From NCBI GenBank assembly GCA_036734385.1, contig DAIMYQ010000001.1, positions 1 to 64,000 of the forward strand: a DNA stretch of 64,000 bases, read 5' to 3'. This DNA comes from JAAYPI01 sp036734385. GTDB taxonomy: Bacteria; Bacteroidota; Bacteroidia; Bacteroidales; Paludibacteraceae. Position numbers and translations under genes: made by a program. The notes under the pieces are model-generated. The model had not been told where the DNA came from. It searched no databases and worked only from the letters and a program-made list of their open reading frames with translations. Of this stretch, positions 7,911 through 16,194 are shown one piece after another (the first letter of the stretch is position 1; every line of letters starts with the position of its first letter).

Positions 7911-10900
7911 TTATTTATATTCGCTCCAACTTTTGATAGGTATATCTTCGACATCTAAACGACAAAATGCATTTATAAATGCAGAAGCCAATCGAGCATT
8001 AGTCAGTAATGGAATATTGAAATCAATAGCCAAACGACGCACCTTGTATCCATTATCAAGTTCGCCCTGTGTGTAATTTTTGGGGATATTGACAACCAAG
8101 TCTATTTGTTTGGTTTTCAGCAAATCACGAGCTTGTGGTTCTTGATCTTCACTAGGCCAATACACTAAGGTAGAAGGTATGTCATTTTCCTTTAAAAAAG
8201 TAAAAGTACCTCCTGTCGCATATAGATTGAAACCTTTTTCGTGCAACAAACGTGCTGCATCCAACATATCAACTTTTTGTTTAGAAGTCCCGGTTGATAA
8301 CAAAATATTTTTCTTTGGTATGGTATATCCCACAGAAAGCATAGACGTTAGGATTGCCTCATCCATATCATTACCCAAACATCCAACCTCACCGGTAGAT
8401 GCCATATCTACGCCCAAGACGGGGTCAGCTTTTTGTAAACGAGAGAAAGAAAATTGCGAAGCTTTAATTCCGACATAATCCAAATTAAAGGCATTCTTGT
8501 TCGGTTTTTCTACAGGTACACCAAGCATTATTTTTGTTGCTAACTCTATAAAATTAATTTTCAACACTTTTGAAACAAAGGGAAAACTACGAGATGCTCT
8601 CAAATTACACTCGATAACCTTGATATCATTATTTTTTGCTAAAAACTGAATATTAAAAGGTCCCGATATACACAATTCTTTGGCAATTTCATGAGCAATT
8701 TTTTTGATTCTTCTCATGGTTTCCAAATATAGTTTTTGAGGAGGAAATTGTATAGTTGCATCTCCCGAATGGACTCCTGCAAATTCAACGTGCTCAGAAA
8801 TGGCATACATAATGATTTCACCCTTTTCGGCAACTGCATCCATTTCTATTTCTTTTGCATTTACTATGAATGAGCTTACAACTACCGGATGTTTTTTGGA
8901 AACATTGGCTGCCAATTGTAAGAAATCTTTCAATTCTTCCTTATTAGAACACACATTCATTGCCGCACCCGAAAGCACATAAGAAGGACGAACCAACACA
9001 GGAAAACCGACCTCATCGACAAAAGCCTGAATATCACTCATTGAACTAAGCTCTTTCCAACGAGGTTGATCTATGTGTAAGCGATCTAACATTGATGAGA
9101 ACTTATGTCTATCCTCAGCTTTATCAATACTTTGAGCAGAAGTTCCAAGTAAAGGGACATGCATGTCATCTAAACGTAACGCTAAGTTATTTGGAATTTG
9201 ACCTCCGGTAGAAACAATCACTCCATGAGGATTTTCCAACTCTACAATATCCATGACACGCTCAAATGATAATTCGTCAAAATACAAACGGTCACAAGTA
9301 TCATAGTCAGTAGAAACAGTTTCAGGATTATAATTTATCATTACCGAACGCCAGCCTTCTTTACGAATAGTTTGAAGAGCATTTACACTACACCAATCAA
9401 ACTCGACAGAACTACCTATCCGATAGGCTCCGGAACCCAATACTATAATAGAGCGTTTATCTCCCACGTATTTGACGTCATTAGCCGTTCCTTGATATGT
9501 TAAATACAAATAATTGGTTTGTGCAGGATATTCAGCAGCCAATGTATCTATTTGTTTCACAACAGGAAGGATTCCTCTCTTTTTTCGATTATTTCGAACA
9601 TTGAGTAAACTTTCTTCTTCTTCGGCATCATCACTTGTCAAACGAGCTATTTGAAAATCAGAGAACCCTTGCTCTTTGGCTGTACGAAACAATTGTTCAG
9701 GAATATCTTCCACTTTTTTGAAAGTTTCCAAATCGTTCGCCGTAACCACAATATTGTGCAAGCGTTGTAAAAACCAATTGTCAATTTTTGTCAATGAATG
9801 TATTTGATCAATCGTGTAACCCTTACGAAATGCTTCCGCAATAACAAAAACACGTTTATCAGTCGGTTCATTTAATGATTTGTCGATATCCGCTATTACC
9901 AATTCTTTATTGGCAACAAATCCGTGCATACCTTGACCAATCATACGAAGTCCCTTTTGAATAACTTCTTCGAAAGAACGACCTATTGCCATGATTTCTC
10001 CGACAGATTTCATACTGGAACCCAATTCGCGAGAAACGCCATGGAATTTTCCCAAATCCCAACGAGGTATTTTACAAACGACATAATCTAATGCTGGTTC
10101 AAAAAATGCAGGAGTCGTTTTGGTTACCGAGTTTTTAATATCGAATAACCCGTAACCCAGTCCTAACTTGGCAGCTACAAAAGCCAATGGATAACCGGTA
10201 GCTTTTGATGCCAACGCTGAAGAACGGCTTAAACGTGCATTTACTTCAATAACGCGATAATCTTCCGATTCAGGGTCAAGAGCGTACTGTACATTACACT
10301 CACCGACTATGCCTATATGACGAATGATTCGTATAGCTAACTCCCTGAGTTTATGGTACTCGCTATTGGTTAAGGTTTGAGAAGGAGCTATTACAATACT
10401 TTCTCCGGTATGAATACCAAGAGGGTCGAAATTTTCCATATTACAAACCGTAATACAGTTATCGAATCGGTCTCTAACTACTTCATATTCAATCTCTTTC
10501 CATCCTTTGAGAGATTTTTCAATCAAAATTTGAGGAGAGAATGAAAGAGATTTTTCTGCCATGGCATTCAACTCTTCTTCATTGTCACAAAATCCGCTAC
10601 CTAATCCACCTAATGCGTAAGCGGCACGAATAATAATTGGATAGCCCAACTCTTTAGCAGCCTTACGAGCCTCAACCACATTATCAACAGCGACACTTTT
10701 TATTGTTTTTACATCAATTTGATCCAGCTTTTTAACAAAAAGATCCCTATCTTCAGTATCCATGATAGCTTGGATAGGAGTTCCCATAACACGTAAATTG
10801 TATTTGTCAAGAATTCCCATTCTGAAGAGTTGCACACCACAATTGAGAGCTGTTTGACCACCAAACGCCAACAAAATGCCATCAGGCTTTTCCTTTTGAA

Positions 10901-11138
10901 TAACCTTTTCAACAAAAAACGGTGTGATCGGTAAAAAGTATATCTGGTCAGCTACTCCTTCGGATGTTTGAATAGTAGCAATATTAGGATTAACCAATAC
11001 AGTTGATACCCCTTCTTCCTTTAATGCCTTAAGAGCTTGAGAACCTGAATAATCGAATTCACCGGCTTCTCCAATTTTTAGTGCTCCGGAGCCTAAAACC
11101 AAAACTTTTTTTATTCCTTGTATTAGATTTTCGCTCAT
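7911..11138 (-). CDS. carB: Carbamoyl-phosphate synthase large subunit
   Basis: A 1075-residue protein, standard for CarB. Two homologous ATP-grasp halves are visible: the first begins VLVLGSGALKIGEAGEFDYSG and the second SIIVLGSGAYRIGSSVEFDW. An MGS-like allosteric domain at the C terminus includes YATGGTFTFL. It makes carbamoyl phosphate from bicarbonate, ammonia supplied by CarA, and two ATP, feeding pyrimidine and arginine synthesis. The ATG overlaps the carA stop as TGATG, indicating translational coupling and equal subunit production. Confidence 0.97.
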   Translation of the reverse strand: MSENLIQGIKKVLVLGSGALKIGEAGEFDYSGSQALKALKEEGVSTVLVNPNIATIQTSEGVADQIYFLPITPFFVEKVIQKEKPDGILLAFGGQTALNCGVQLFRMGILDKYNLRVMGTPIQAIMDTEDRDLFVKKLDQIDVKTIKSVAVDNVVEARKAAKELGYPIIIRAAYALGGLGSGFCDNEEELNAMAEKSLSFSPQILIEKSLKGWKEIEYEVVRDRFDNCITVCNMENFDPLGIHTGESIVIAPSQTLTNSEYHKLRELAIRIIRHIGIVGECNVQYALDPESEDYRVIEVNARLSRSSALASKATGYPLAFVAAKLGLGYGLFDIKNSVTKTTPAFFEPALDYVVCKIPRWDLGKFHGVSRELGSSMKSVGEIMAIGRSFEEVIQKGLRMIGQGMHGFVANKELVIADIDKSLNEPTDKRVFVIAEAFRKGYTIDQIHSLTKIDNWFLQRLHNIVVTANDLETFKKVEDIPEQLFRTAKEQGFSDFQIARLTSDDAEEEESLLNVRNNRKKRGILPVVKQIDTLAAEYPAQTNYLYLTYQGTANDVKYVGDKRSIIVLGSGAYRIGSSVEFDWCSVNALQTIRKEGWRSVMINYNPETVSTDYDTCDRLYFDELSFERVMDIVELENPHGVIVSTGGQIPNNLALRLDDMHVPLLGTSAQSIDKAEDRHKFSSMLDRLHIDQPRWKELSSMSDIQAFVDEVGFPVLVRPSYVLSGAAMNVCSNKEELKDFLQLAANVSKKHPVVVSSFIVNAKEIEMDAVAEKGEIIMYAISEHVEFAGVHSGDATIQFPPQKLYLETMRRIKKIAHEIAKELCISGPFNIQFLAKNNDIKVIECNLRASRSFPFVSKVLKINFIELATKIMLGVPVEKPNKNAFNLDYVGIKASQFSFSRLQKADPVLGVDMASTGEVGCLGNDMDEAILTSMLSVGYTIPKKNILLSTGTSKQKVDMLDAARLLHEKGFNLYATGGTFTFLKENDIPSTLVYWPSEDQEPQARDLLKTKQIDLVVNIPKNYTQGELDNGYKVRRLAIDFNIPLLTNARLASAFINAFCRLDVEDIPIKSWSEYK

Positions 11139-12208
11139 CAGTCTATCATGTTTATAAATTCATCAAATAAAAATTCAGTATCAGTAGGACCACTGGCAGC
11201 CTCAGGATGAAACTGTGCAGAAAAAAACGGTTTAGTTTTGTGCTTTACTCCTTCATTTGTACCATCGTTCATATTGACAAATAAAGGCTCCCAATCACTA
11301 CTCAAGGTCTTTTGATCCACGGCATACCCATGATTTTGAGAGGTAATGAAACAACGGTTTGTTCCTGCCATTCTTACGGGTTGATTGTGACTACGATGTC
11401 CATATTTTAACTTGTACGTTTCAGCACCCCCAGCTTTTGCCAGCAATTGATTTCCCATACAAATTCCAAAAATAGGCACTTCCTTTTGAATAGCTTTCTT
11501 TATATTTTCTACGGTTACAGCACACATAGAAGGGTCTCCAGGACCGTTAGATATAAACAATGCATCGTATTCAAGCGTATTAAAGTCATAGTTCCAGGGA
11601 ACTCTTATAAGAGTCACATCCCTTTTAAGTAGACAACGAATGATATTATGTTTTACACCACAATCGACCAATACGACTTTCTTTTTGCCGTTTCCATATC
11701 GAATTACTTCTCTACAAGAAACTTTATCAACCTGGTTTTCCGCATTTACGTCAATAAATTCAACATTTTCTTCACCGAAAACAATTTTTCCTTTCATGGA
11801 ACCTTTCTCGCGAAGGATTTTCGTCAATTCCCTTGTATCTATACCATAAATGCCCGGTACTTTGTTTTCTATAAGCCAATCGGAAAGCGTTTGTTTACCA
11901 TTCCAATGACTGTACTCAAAAGAATAGGTAGAAACAACAATGCCACTCACGTGTATTTTTTCCGACTCAAAAAAATCGGCAATGTGATGTTTTATATTTG
12001 AAGAAGGAACACCATAATTGCCGATTAAAGGAAATGTAAAAGCCAATATCTGACCCGAATAGGAAGGATCTGTGAGACTCTCCGGATAGCCCATCATAGC
12101 GGTGTTAAAAACCACCTCCCCAGCCGTGGATTTTTCATAACCAAAGGAGTATCCATGAAAAACGGTTCCATCCTCTAAAACCAATGTAGCAGGTTTACTT
12201 TTTTGCAT
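11138..12208 (-). CDS. carA: Carbamoyl-phosphate synthase small (glutaminase) subunit
   Basis: From the ATG at 12208 the protein is 356 residues, normal for CarA. It starts MQKSKPATLVLEDGTVFHG. The glutaminase nucleophile is Cys250 in FGICMGNQLLA, and the catalytic His/Glu lie in FHPEAASGPTDT. It hydrolyses glutamine and channels ammonia to CarB. An in-frame ATG at 12286 would add 26 residues that do not resemble CarA. It also lies at the -33 element of a strong promoter (12256-12287), so 12208 is the start. First gene of carA-carB-PurF-like. Confidence 0.96.
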   Translation of the reverse strand: MQKSKPATLVLEDGTVFHGYSFGYEKSTAGEVVFNTAMMGYPESLTDPSYSGQILAFTFPLIGNYGVPSSNIKHHIADFFESEKIHVSGIVVSTYSFEYSHWNGKQTLSDWLIENKVPGIYGIDTRELTKILREKGSMKGKIVFGEENVEFIDVNAENQVDKVSCREVIRYGNGKKKVVLVDCGVKHNIIRCLLKRDVTLIRVPWNYDFNTLEYDALFISNGPGDPSMCAVTVENIKKAIQKEVPIFGICMGNQLLAKAGGAETYKLKYGHRSHNQPVRMAGTNRCFITSQNHGYAVDQKTLSSDWEPLFVNMNDGTNEGVKHKTKPFFSAQFHPEAASGPTDTEFLFDEFINMID

Positions 12209-12255
12209 ACTAAATAAAAATTTTGGACAAGAGTGACATCCACTCAAAAATTGTA

Positions 12256-12287
12256 CAAAAATACATCGTTTTAGTAAATAGAACAAA
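12256..12287 (-). promoter_or_regulatory. Promoter of the carAB/PurF-like operon
   Basis: On the minus strand, TTTG, 20 bases, then TATTTTTG: a full consensus match. It places the transcript start just before 12250 and fixes the carA start at 12208. Confidence 0.8.
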
Positions 12288-12409
12288 TCTGGTCATGTGT
12301 ATTTTGGAAGAGTTTTGAACAAGTTTTGAACATATTGTGTGGAAATTAAGAAAGACAAACTCATCCAATTTTTATGTTCTTTAATCCTACTATTTTGGAA
12401 ATAATCCCG

Positions 12410-12417
12410 TACTTTTG
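12410..12417 (+). promoter_or_regulatory. Probable -7 element for the tRNA methyltransferase gene
   Basis: TACTTTTG lies 19 bases before the ATG at 12437. An ATG at 12374 would lie upstream of it, which supports the later start. The -33 element is not clear. Confidence 0.5.
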
Positions 12418-12436
12418 CACATATCAAAGGGTTTTT

Positions 12437-13156
12437 ATGGGTAACAATTCGTTTTTTCAATTCAAACAATTTACGATAAACCAATCTGATTGTGCCATGA
12501 AAGTAGGAACAGACGGGGTTCTTTTGGGTTCATGGACGGAAATAAAGTCGGCTAATTATATTTTGGATATCGGCACAGGAACAGGTCTTATTGCTTTAAT
12601 GTTGGCACAAAAGTCATCGGCACAGATTAATGCCATCGAAATAAACGAGCTAGCAGGCAAACAAGCTGCTGAAAATTTTGCCACTTCGCCATGGAATAAA
12701 CGGGTGCAGGTTCATATTTGTTCGTTTCAAGACTTTTTTATTTCATCCACCGAAAAATATGATTTGATTGTCTCCAATCCGCCCTATTTTTCCGAATCAT
12801 TAAAAAACCCATCCGAATCACGCTGCTTGGCAAGACACAACGACGAACTTTCTCAACAGGATTTACTTATCGGGGTACAACAACTATTAAGAAAAACAGG
12901 TCGTTTTTGCGTTATTTTTCCGGTAAAAGAAGGAAACAATTTTATTGATTTGGCAGAAAAAAATAATCTTTTTTGTACTAAAAAAACAAATGTGTATTCT
13001 AACTTCAATGCTTCCATCAAACGATTGTTAATCGAATTTTCACCTACTCCGTCAGACGTGCCATTAATAAATAATTTGGTTATCGAAACAGGCGAACGGC
13101 ATAGTTACACAGAGCAATACAAAATGCTAACAAAAGATTTTTATCTGAATTTTTGA
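12437..13156 (+). CDS. tRNA1(Val) (adenine(37)-N6)-methyltransferase, TrmN6/YfiC family
   Basis: From the ATG at 12437 the protein has 239 residues. The start segment FQFKQFTINQ and then CAMKVGTDGVLLGSW are typical of TrmN6. The SAM-binding motif I is ILDIGTGTGLIALML, and the catalytic N6-adenine motif is NPPYF. The enzyme methylates adenine 37 of tRNA1(Val) in the cytoplasm. A start at 12374 would add 21 residues without family resemblance and would lie upstream of the likely -7 element. The next gene carries its own promoter. Confidence 0.85.
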   Translation: MGNNSFFQFKQFTINQSDCAMKVGTDGVLLGSWTEIKSANYILDIGTGTGLIALMLAQKSSAQINAIEINELAGKQAAENFATSPWNKRVQVHICSFQDFFISSTEKYDLIVSNPPYFSESLKNPSESRCLARHNDELSQQDLLIGVQQLLRKTGRFCVIFPVKEGNNFIDLAEKNNLFCTKKTNVYSNFNASIKRLLIEFSPTPSDVPLINNLVIETGERHSYTEQYKMLTKDFYLNF

Positions 13157-13187
13157 AGCAATTTGCCTTGCAACAAGACACATAGCC

Positions 13188-13218
13188 CTTGTTAATTGCC
13201 AATTAATGACTAATTTTG
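13188..13218 (+). promoter_or_regulatory. Promoter of the thioredoxin-like lipoprotein gene
   Basis: TTG (13189-13191), 19 bases, then TAATTTTG (13211-13218). It lies 26 bases before the ATG at 13244. Confidence 0.6.
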
Positions 13219-13243
13219 CAGGCTATACTTAATGTTATTCATC

Positions 13244-13708
13244 ATGAAAAAGTTATCTTTCATTTGCACCATTTTATTCCTTTCCATATTTGCCTCGTGC
13301 AATAAAACAGAAGAAAAAGTAAACGTTGAAAAAGTCGTTGCAAAACCTGAACATATTACAAAAAACGATTTTTTAAAAAAGATTATGGATTACGAAGCAA
13401 ATCCTACCGAATGGAAATATTTGGGAGATAAACCTTGTATTGTTGATTTTTATGCTTCTTGGTGTGGACCTTGCAAGAAGATATCTCCTATTTTGGAAGA
13501 ATTGGCTGAAGAATATAAAGGACAAATTCATATTTACAAAGTAGATACCGAACAAGAAAAGGAATTATCTGATTTTTTCGGCATACAGAGTATTCCTACT
13601 CTTATGTTTTGCCCTATGAACAAAGCTCCGCAAATATCTGTGGGAGGAATAAGCAAAGCCGACCTAAAAAAGGCTATTGATGAAGTCCTTTTGAAGAAAA
13701 ATCGGTAA
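13244..13708 (+). CDS. Thioredoxin-fold lipoprotein
   Basis: A 154-residue protein. A lipoprotein signal peptide (MKKLSFICTILFLSIFASC) puts a lipidated cysteine at residue 19, so it should be anchored in a membrane facing the periplasm. The thioredoxin domain covers about residues 50-150. The redox motif SWCGPCKK has cysteines 74 and 77, and the cis-proline motif IPTLMF is present. It probably reduces or shuffles disulfides in envelope proteins. An ATG four codons upstream (13232) is possible, but the signal peptide fits 13244. mtaB starts 15 bases downstream. Confidence 0.88.
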   Translation: MKKLSFICTILFLSIFASCNKTEEKVNVEKVVAKPEHITKNDFLKKIMDYEANPTEWKYLGDKPCIVDFYASWCGPCKKISPILEELAEEYKGQIHIYKVDTEQEKELSDFFGIQSIPTLMFCPMNKAPQISVGGISKADLKKAIDEVLLKKNR

Positions 13709-13723
13709 CCATTTAGCAGGGAA

Positions 13724-15040
13724 ATGATAGACGACCTCATTTTTGAAAATAAAACAGTTGCTTATTATACGTTGGGATGCAAATTAAATTTTGCAGAAAC
13801 ATCGTCTATTGGAGAAAAACTGACAGAACAAGGTTTCAGAAAAGCAAAACCGCACGAAAAAGCCTCTGTTTGTATTATCAATACCTGTTCGGTAACAGAT
13901 AGTGCAGATAAAAAATGTAGACAAGCCATTCACAAAGCCATCAAAGAAAACCCAAACGCATATATAATTGTGACAGGCTGTTATGCCCAATTAAAACCTC
14001 AAGAAATAGCATCTATAGAAAATGTAGATTTAGTTTTGGGTGCAAATGACAAATTTATCATTCCGGATATTTTCGCACAAAAAATAACTCTTAACGAAAA
14101 AATCCTCGCTTCCGAAACAACCTTGAAGACCGAATTTCACCATTCAAGTTCAAGTAACGATCGCACACGCCACTTTTTAAAGGTGCAAGACGGATGCGAT
14201 TATTTTTGTACATATTGTACCATTCCTTTTGCAAGAGGCAGGAGTAGAAATGGTTCAATAGCTGATTTGGTAGCAAGTGCAAAAAAAATTGCGACTAATG
14301 CAGGCAAAGAAATTGTACTGACAGGTGTTAATATTGGAGATTTCGGGCATAGCACAAACGAAACTTTTTTAGATCTTGTAAAAGCGTTAGACGAAGTGCA
14401 AGGAATTGAACGTTTCCGTATTTCTTCTATTGAGCCAAACTTGTTAACAGACGAAATTATTGATTTTGTGGCACAATCAAAAAGGTTTGCACCCCATTTT
14501 CATATTCCGTTGCAATCGGGTTGCGATGAAGTGTTGAAACTAATGAAACGCCGTTACGACACACAACTTTTTGCTCACAAAATAGAAAAAATAAAATCGA
14601 CTATACCACAAGCGTTCATTGGGGTAGATGTAATTGTAGGAGTACGTGGTGAAACCAAAGAATATTTTGATGCTGCATACCAATTTATCGAATCACTTAA
14701 CATCTCTCAACTCCACGTATTCTCTTATTCAGAAAGAGCTGGAACACAGGCATTGAAAATTGACTATAAAGTCAAGCCTCAAGATAAAAAACACCGCAGC
14801 CAATTGTTATTGTCTCTTTCAGATAAAAAGACTATCGATTTTTACCGCAGTCATGTTGGTGAAAAGCATAAAGTTTTGTGGGAAGCTGCCAAAAAAGAAA
14901 GTAAAATGTTCGGATTTACCGAAAATTACATCAAAGTATCAAGAGATTTTTGTCCTGAGAAAATAAATACAATTGAAACTGTCATGCTAACAAGCGAAAA
15001 CATTTGTATCGATAATTATACCACAGAAAATGGAATTTGA
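13724..15040 (+). CDS. mtaB: tRNA (N6-threonylcarbamoyladenosine(37)-C2)-methylthiotransferase MtaB
   Basis: A 438-residue radical-SAM methylthiotransferase. The N-terminal UPF0004 domain starts YTLGCKLNFAE and carries the cluster cysteines in NTCSVT and TGCYAQL. The radical-SAM motif CDYFCTYC has C158, C162 and C165. KLNFAE and the overall pattern favour MtaB over MiaB, so the product would be ms2t6A37 in ANN-decoding tRNAs. A short TRAM-like tail ends the protein. Its stop overlaps the tgt start by 11 bases, so two tRNA-modification genes are coupled. Confidence 0.92.
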   Translation: MIDDLIFENKTVAYYTLGCKLNFAETSSIGEKLTEQGFRKAKPHEKASVCIINTCSVTDSADKKCRQAIHKAIKENPNAYIIVTGCYAQLKPQEIASIENVDLVLGANDKFIIPDIFAQKITLNEKILASETTLKTEFHHSSSSNDRTRHFLKVQDGCDYFCTYCTIPFARGRSRNGSIADLVASAKKIATNAGKEIVLTGVNIGDFGHSTNETFLDLVKALDEVQGIERFRISSIEPNLLTDEIIDFVAQSKRFAPHFHIPLQSGCDEVLKLMKRRYDTQLFAHKIEKIKSTIPQAFIGVDVIVGVRGETKEYFDAAYQFIESLNISQLHVFSYSERAGTQALKIDYKVKPQDKKHRSQLLLSLSDKKTIDFYRSHVGEKHKVLWEAAKKESKMFGFTENYIKVSRDFCPEKINTIETVMLTSENICIDNYTTENGI

Positions 15041-16160
15041 ACTTCAATATACCGACCCCAAAAGCAACGCTCGTGCAGGACTAATTACCACTGACCATGG
15101 CACCATAGAAACACCGATTTTTATGCCTGTGGGGACGGTTGGATCTGTCAAAGCAGTTCATCAGCGTGAATTGAAAGAAGATATTCAAGCTCAAATTATT
15201 TTGGGAAATACTTACCACTTGTATCTCCGTCCGGGAATGGAAATTATGGAAAAGGCAGGAGGTTTGCATCAATTTATCGGTTGGGACAGACCTATCCTAA
15301 CGGACAGTGGCGGTTTTCAAGTTTTCTCTTTGTCCCACAGACGTAAAATGGAAGAAGAAGGAGTTACTTTTCATTCTCATATTGACGGTTCTAAACACTT
15401 ATTTACTCCTGAAAATGTAGTAGATATCCAACGTACCATCGGATCAGATATTATGATGGCATTGGACGAATGTACACCCGGAGATGCGGATCACAACTAC
15501 GCTAAAAGTTCTATGGAGTTAACACACCGTTGGTTGGCTCGCGGCATAAAACACTTTGATGAAACGGAAGCAAAATATGGACATTCTCAAACATTCTTTC
15601 CAATTGTACAAGGTTGTATATATCGCGATTTGAGGGAGAAATCCGCCGAATTTATCGCTTCTCAAAACCGTGAAGGGAATGCTATTGGTGGCTTGGCTGT
15701 TGGTGAACCTACAGAAAAAATGTATGAGATGATTGAACTTGTCAATGCCATTCTACCAAAAGAAAAGCCACGCTATCTAATGGGAGTAGGAACTCCGGCA
15801 AACATACTTGAGGGCATCGAACGTGGCATAGACATGTTCGATTGCGTAATGCCTACGCGAAACGGAAGAAACGGAATGTTATTTACAAAAAACGGCATTA
15901 TGAACATGCGTAATAAAAAATGGGCAGATGATTTTTCGCACATAGACCCCGATGGAGCCTCCGATGTAGATATTTTATATTCAAAAGCTTATTTACGTCA
16001 TTTATTTATTGCCAACGAACTTTTAGCATTGCAAATTGCTTCTATTCACAACTTGGCGTTTTATCTTTGGCTGGTAAAAGAGGCTCGTAAGCACATCATT
16101 TCGGGTGATTTCTCTTCGTGGAAACCGAGTATGATTAAACAAATTTCACAACGATTATAA
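15030..16160 (+). CDS. tgt: tRNA-guanine(34) transglycosylase lacking the zinc-site cysteines
   Basis: A 376-residue TIM-barrel enzyme that exchanges guanine 34 for the queuosine precursor in tRNAs with GUN anticodons. LTDSGGFQVFSL, the GGLAVGEP loop and FDCVMPTRNGRNG are intact, so activity is expected. In the well-studied enzymes a CxCxxC plus histidine site binds zinc near the C terminus. Here that stretch reads DPDGASDVDILYSKAYLRHL with no cysteine, although the histidine in SIHN remains. I recall the same in other Bacteroidales, so this is probably a clade feature and not damage. It is coupled to mtaB by overlap. Confidence 0.94.
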   Translation: MEFELQYTDPKSNARAGLITTDHGTIETPIFMPVGTVGSVKAVHQRELKEDIQAQIILGNTYHLYLRPGMEIMEKAGGLHQFIGWDRPILTDSGGFQVFSLSHRRKMEEEGVTFHSHIDGSKHLFTPENVVDIQRTIGSDIMMALDECTPGDADHNYAKSSMELTHRWLARGIKHFDETEAKYGHSQTFFPIVQGCIYRDLREKSAEFIASQNREGNAIGGLAVGEPTEKMYEMIELVNAILPKEKPRYLMGVGTPANILEGIERGIDMFDCVMPTRNGRNGMLFTKNGIMNMRNKKWADDFSHIDPDGASDVDILYSKAYLRHLFIANELLALQIASIHNLAFYLWLVKEARKHIISGDFSSWKPSMIKQISQRL

Positions 16161-16194
16161 TTTTTTTTTGAATGTTATACCCTATATTTGTCGG

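Noticed and set aside
12209..12286. Longer carA from an ATG at 12286
   Set aside because: The extension covers the promoter and has no similarity to CarA; the family start is at 12208.
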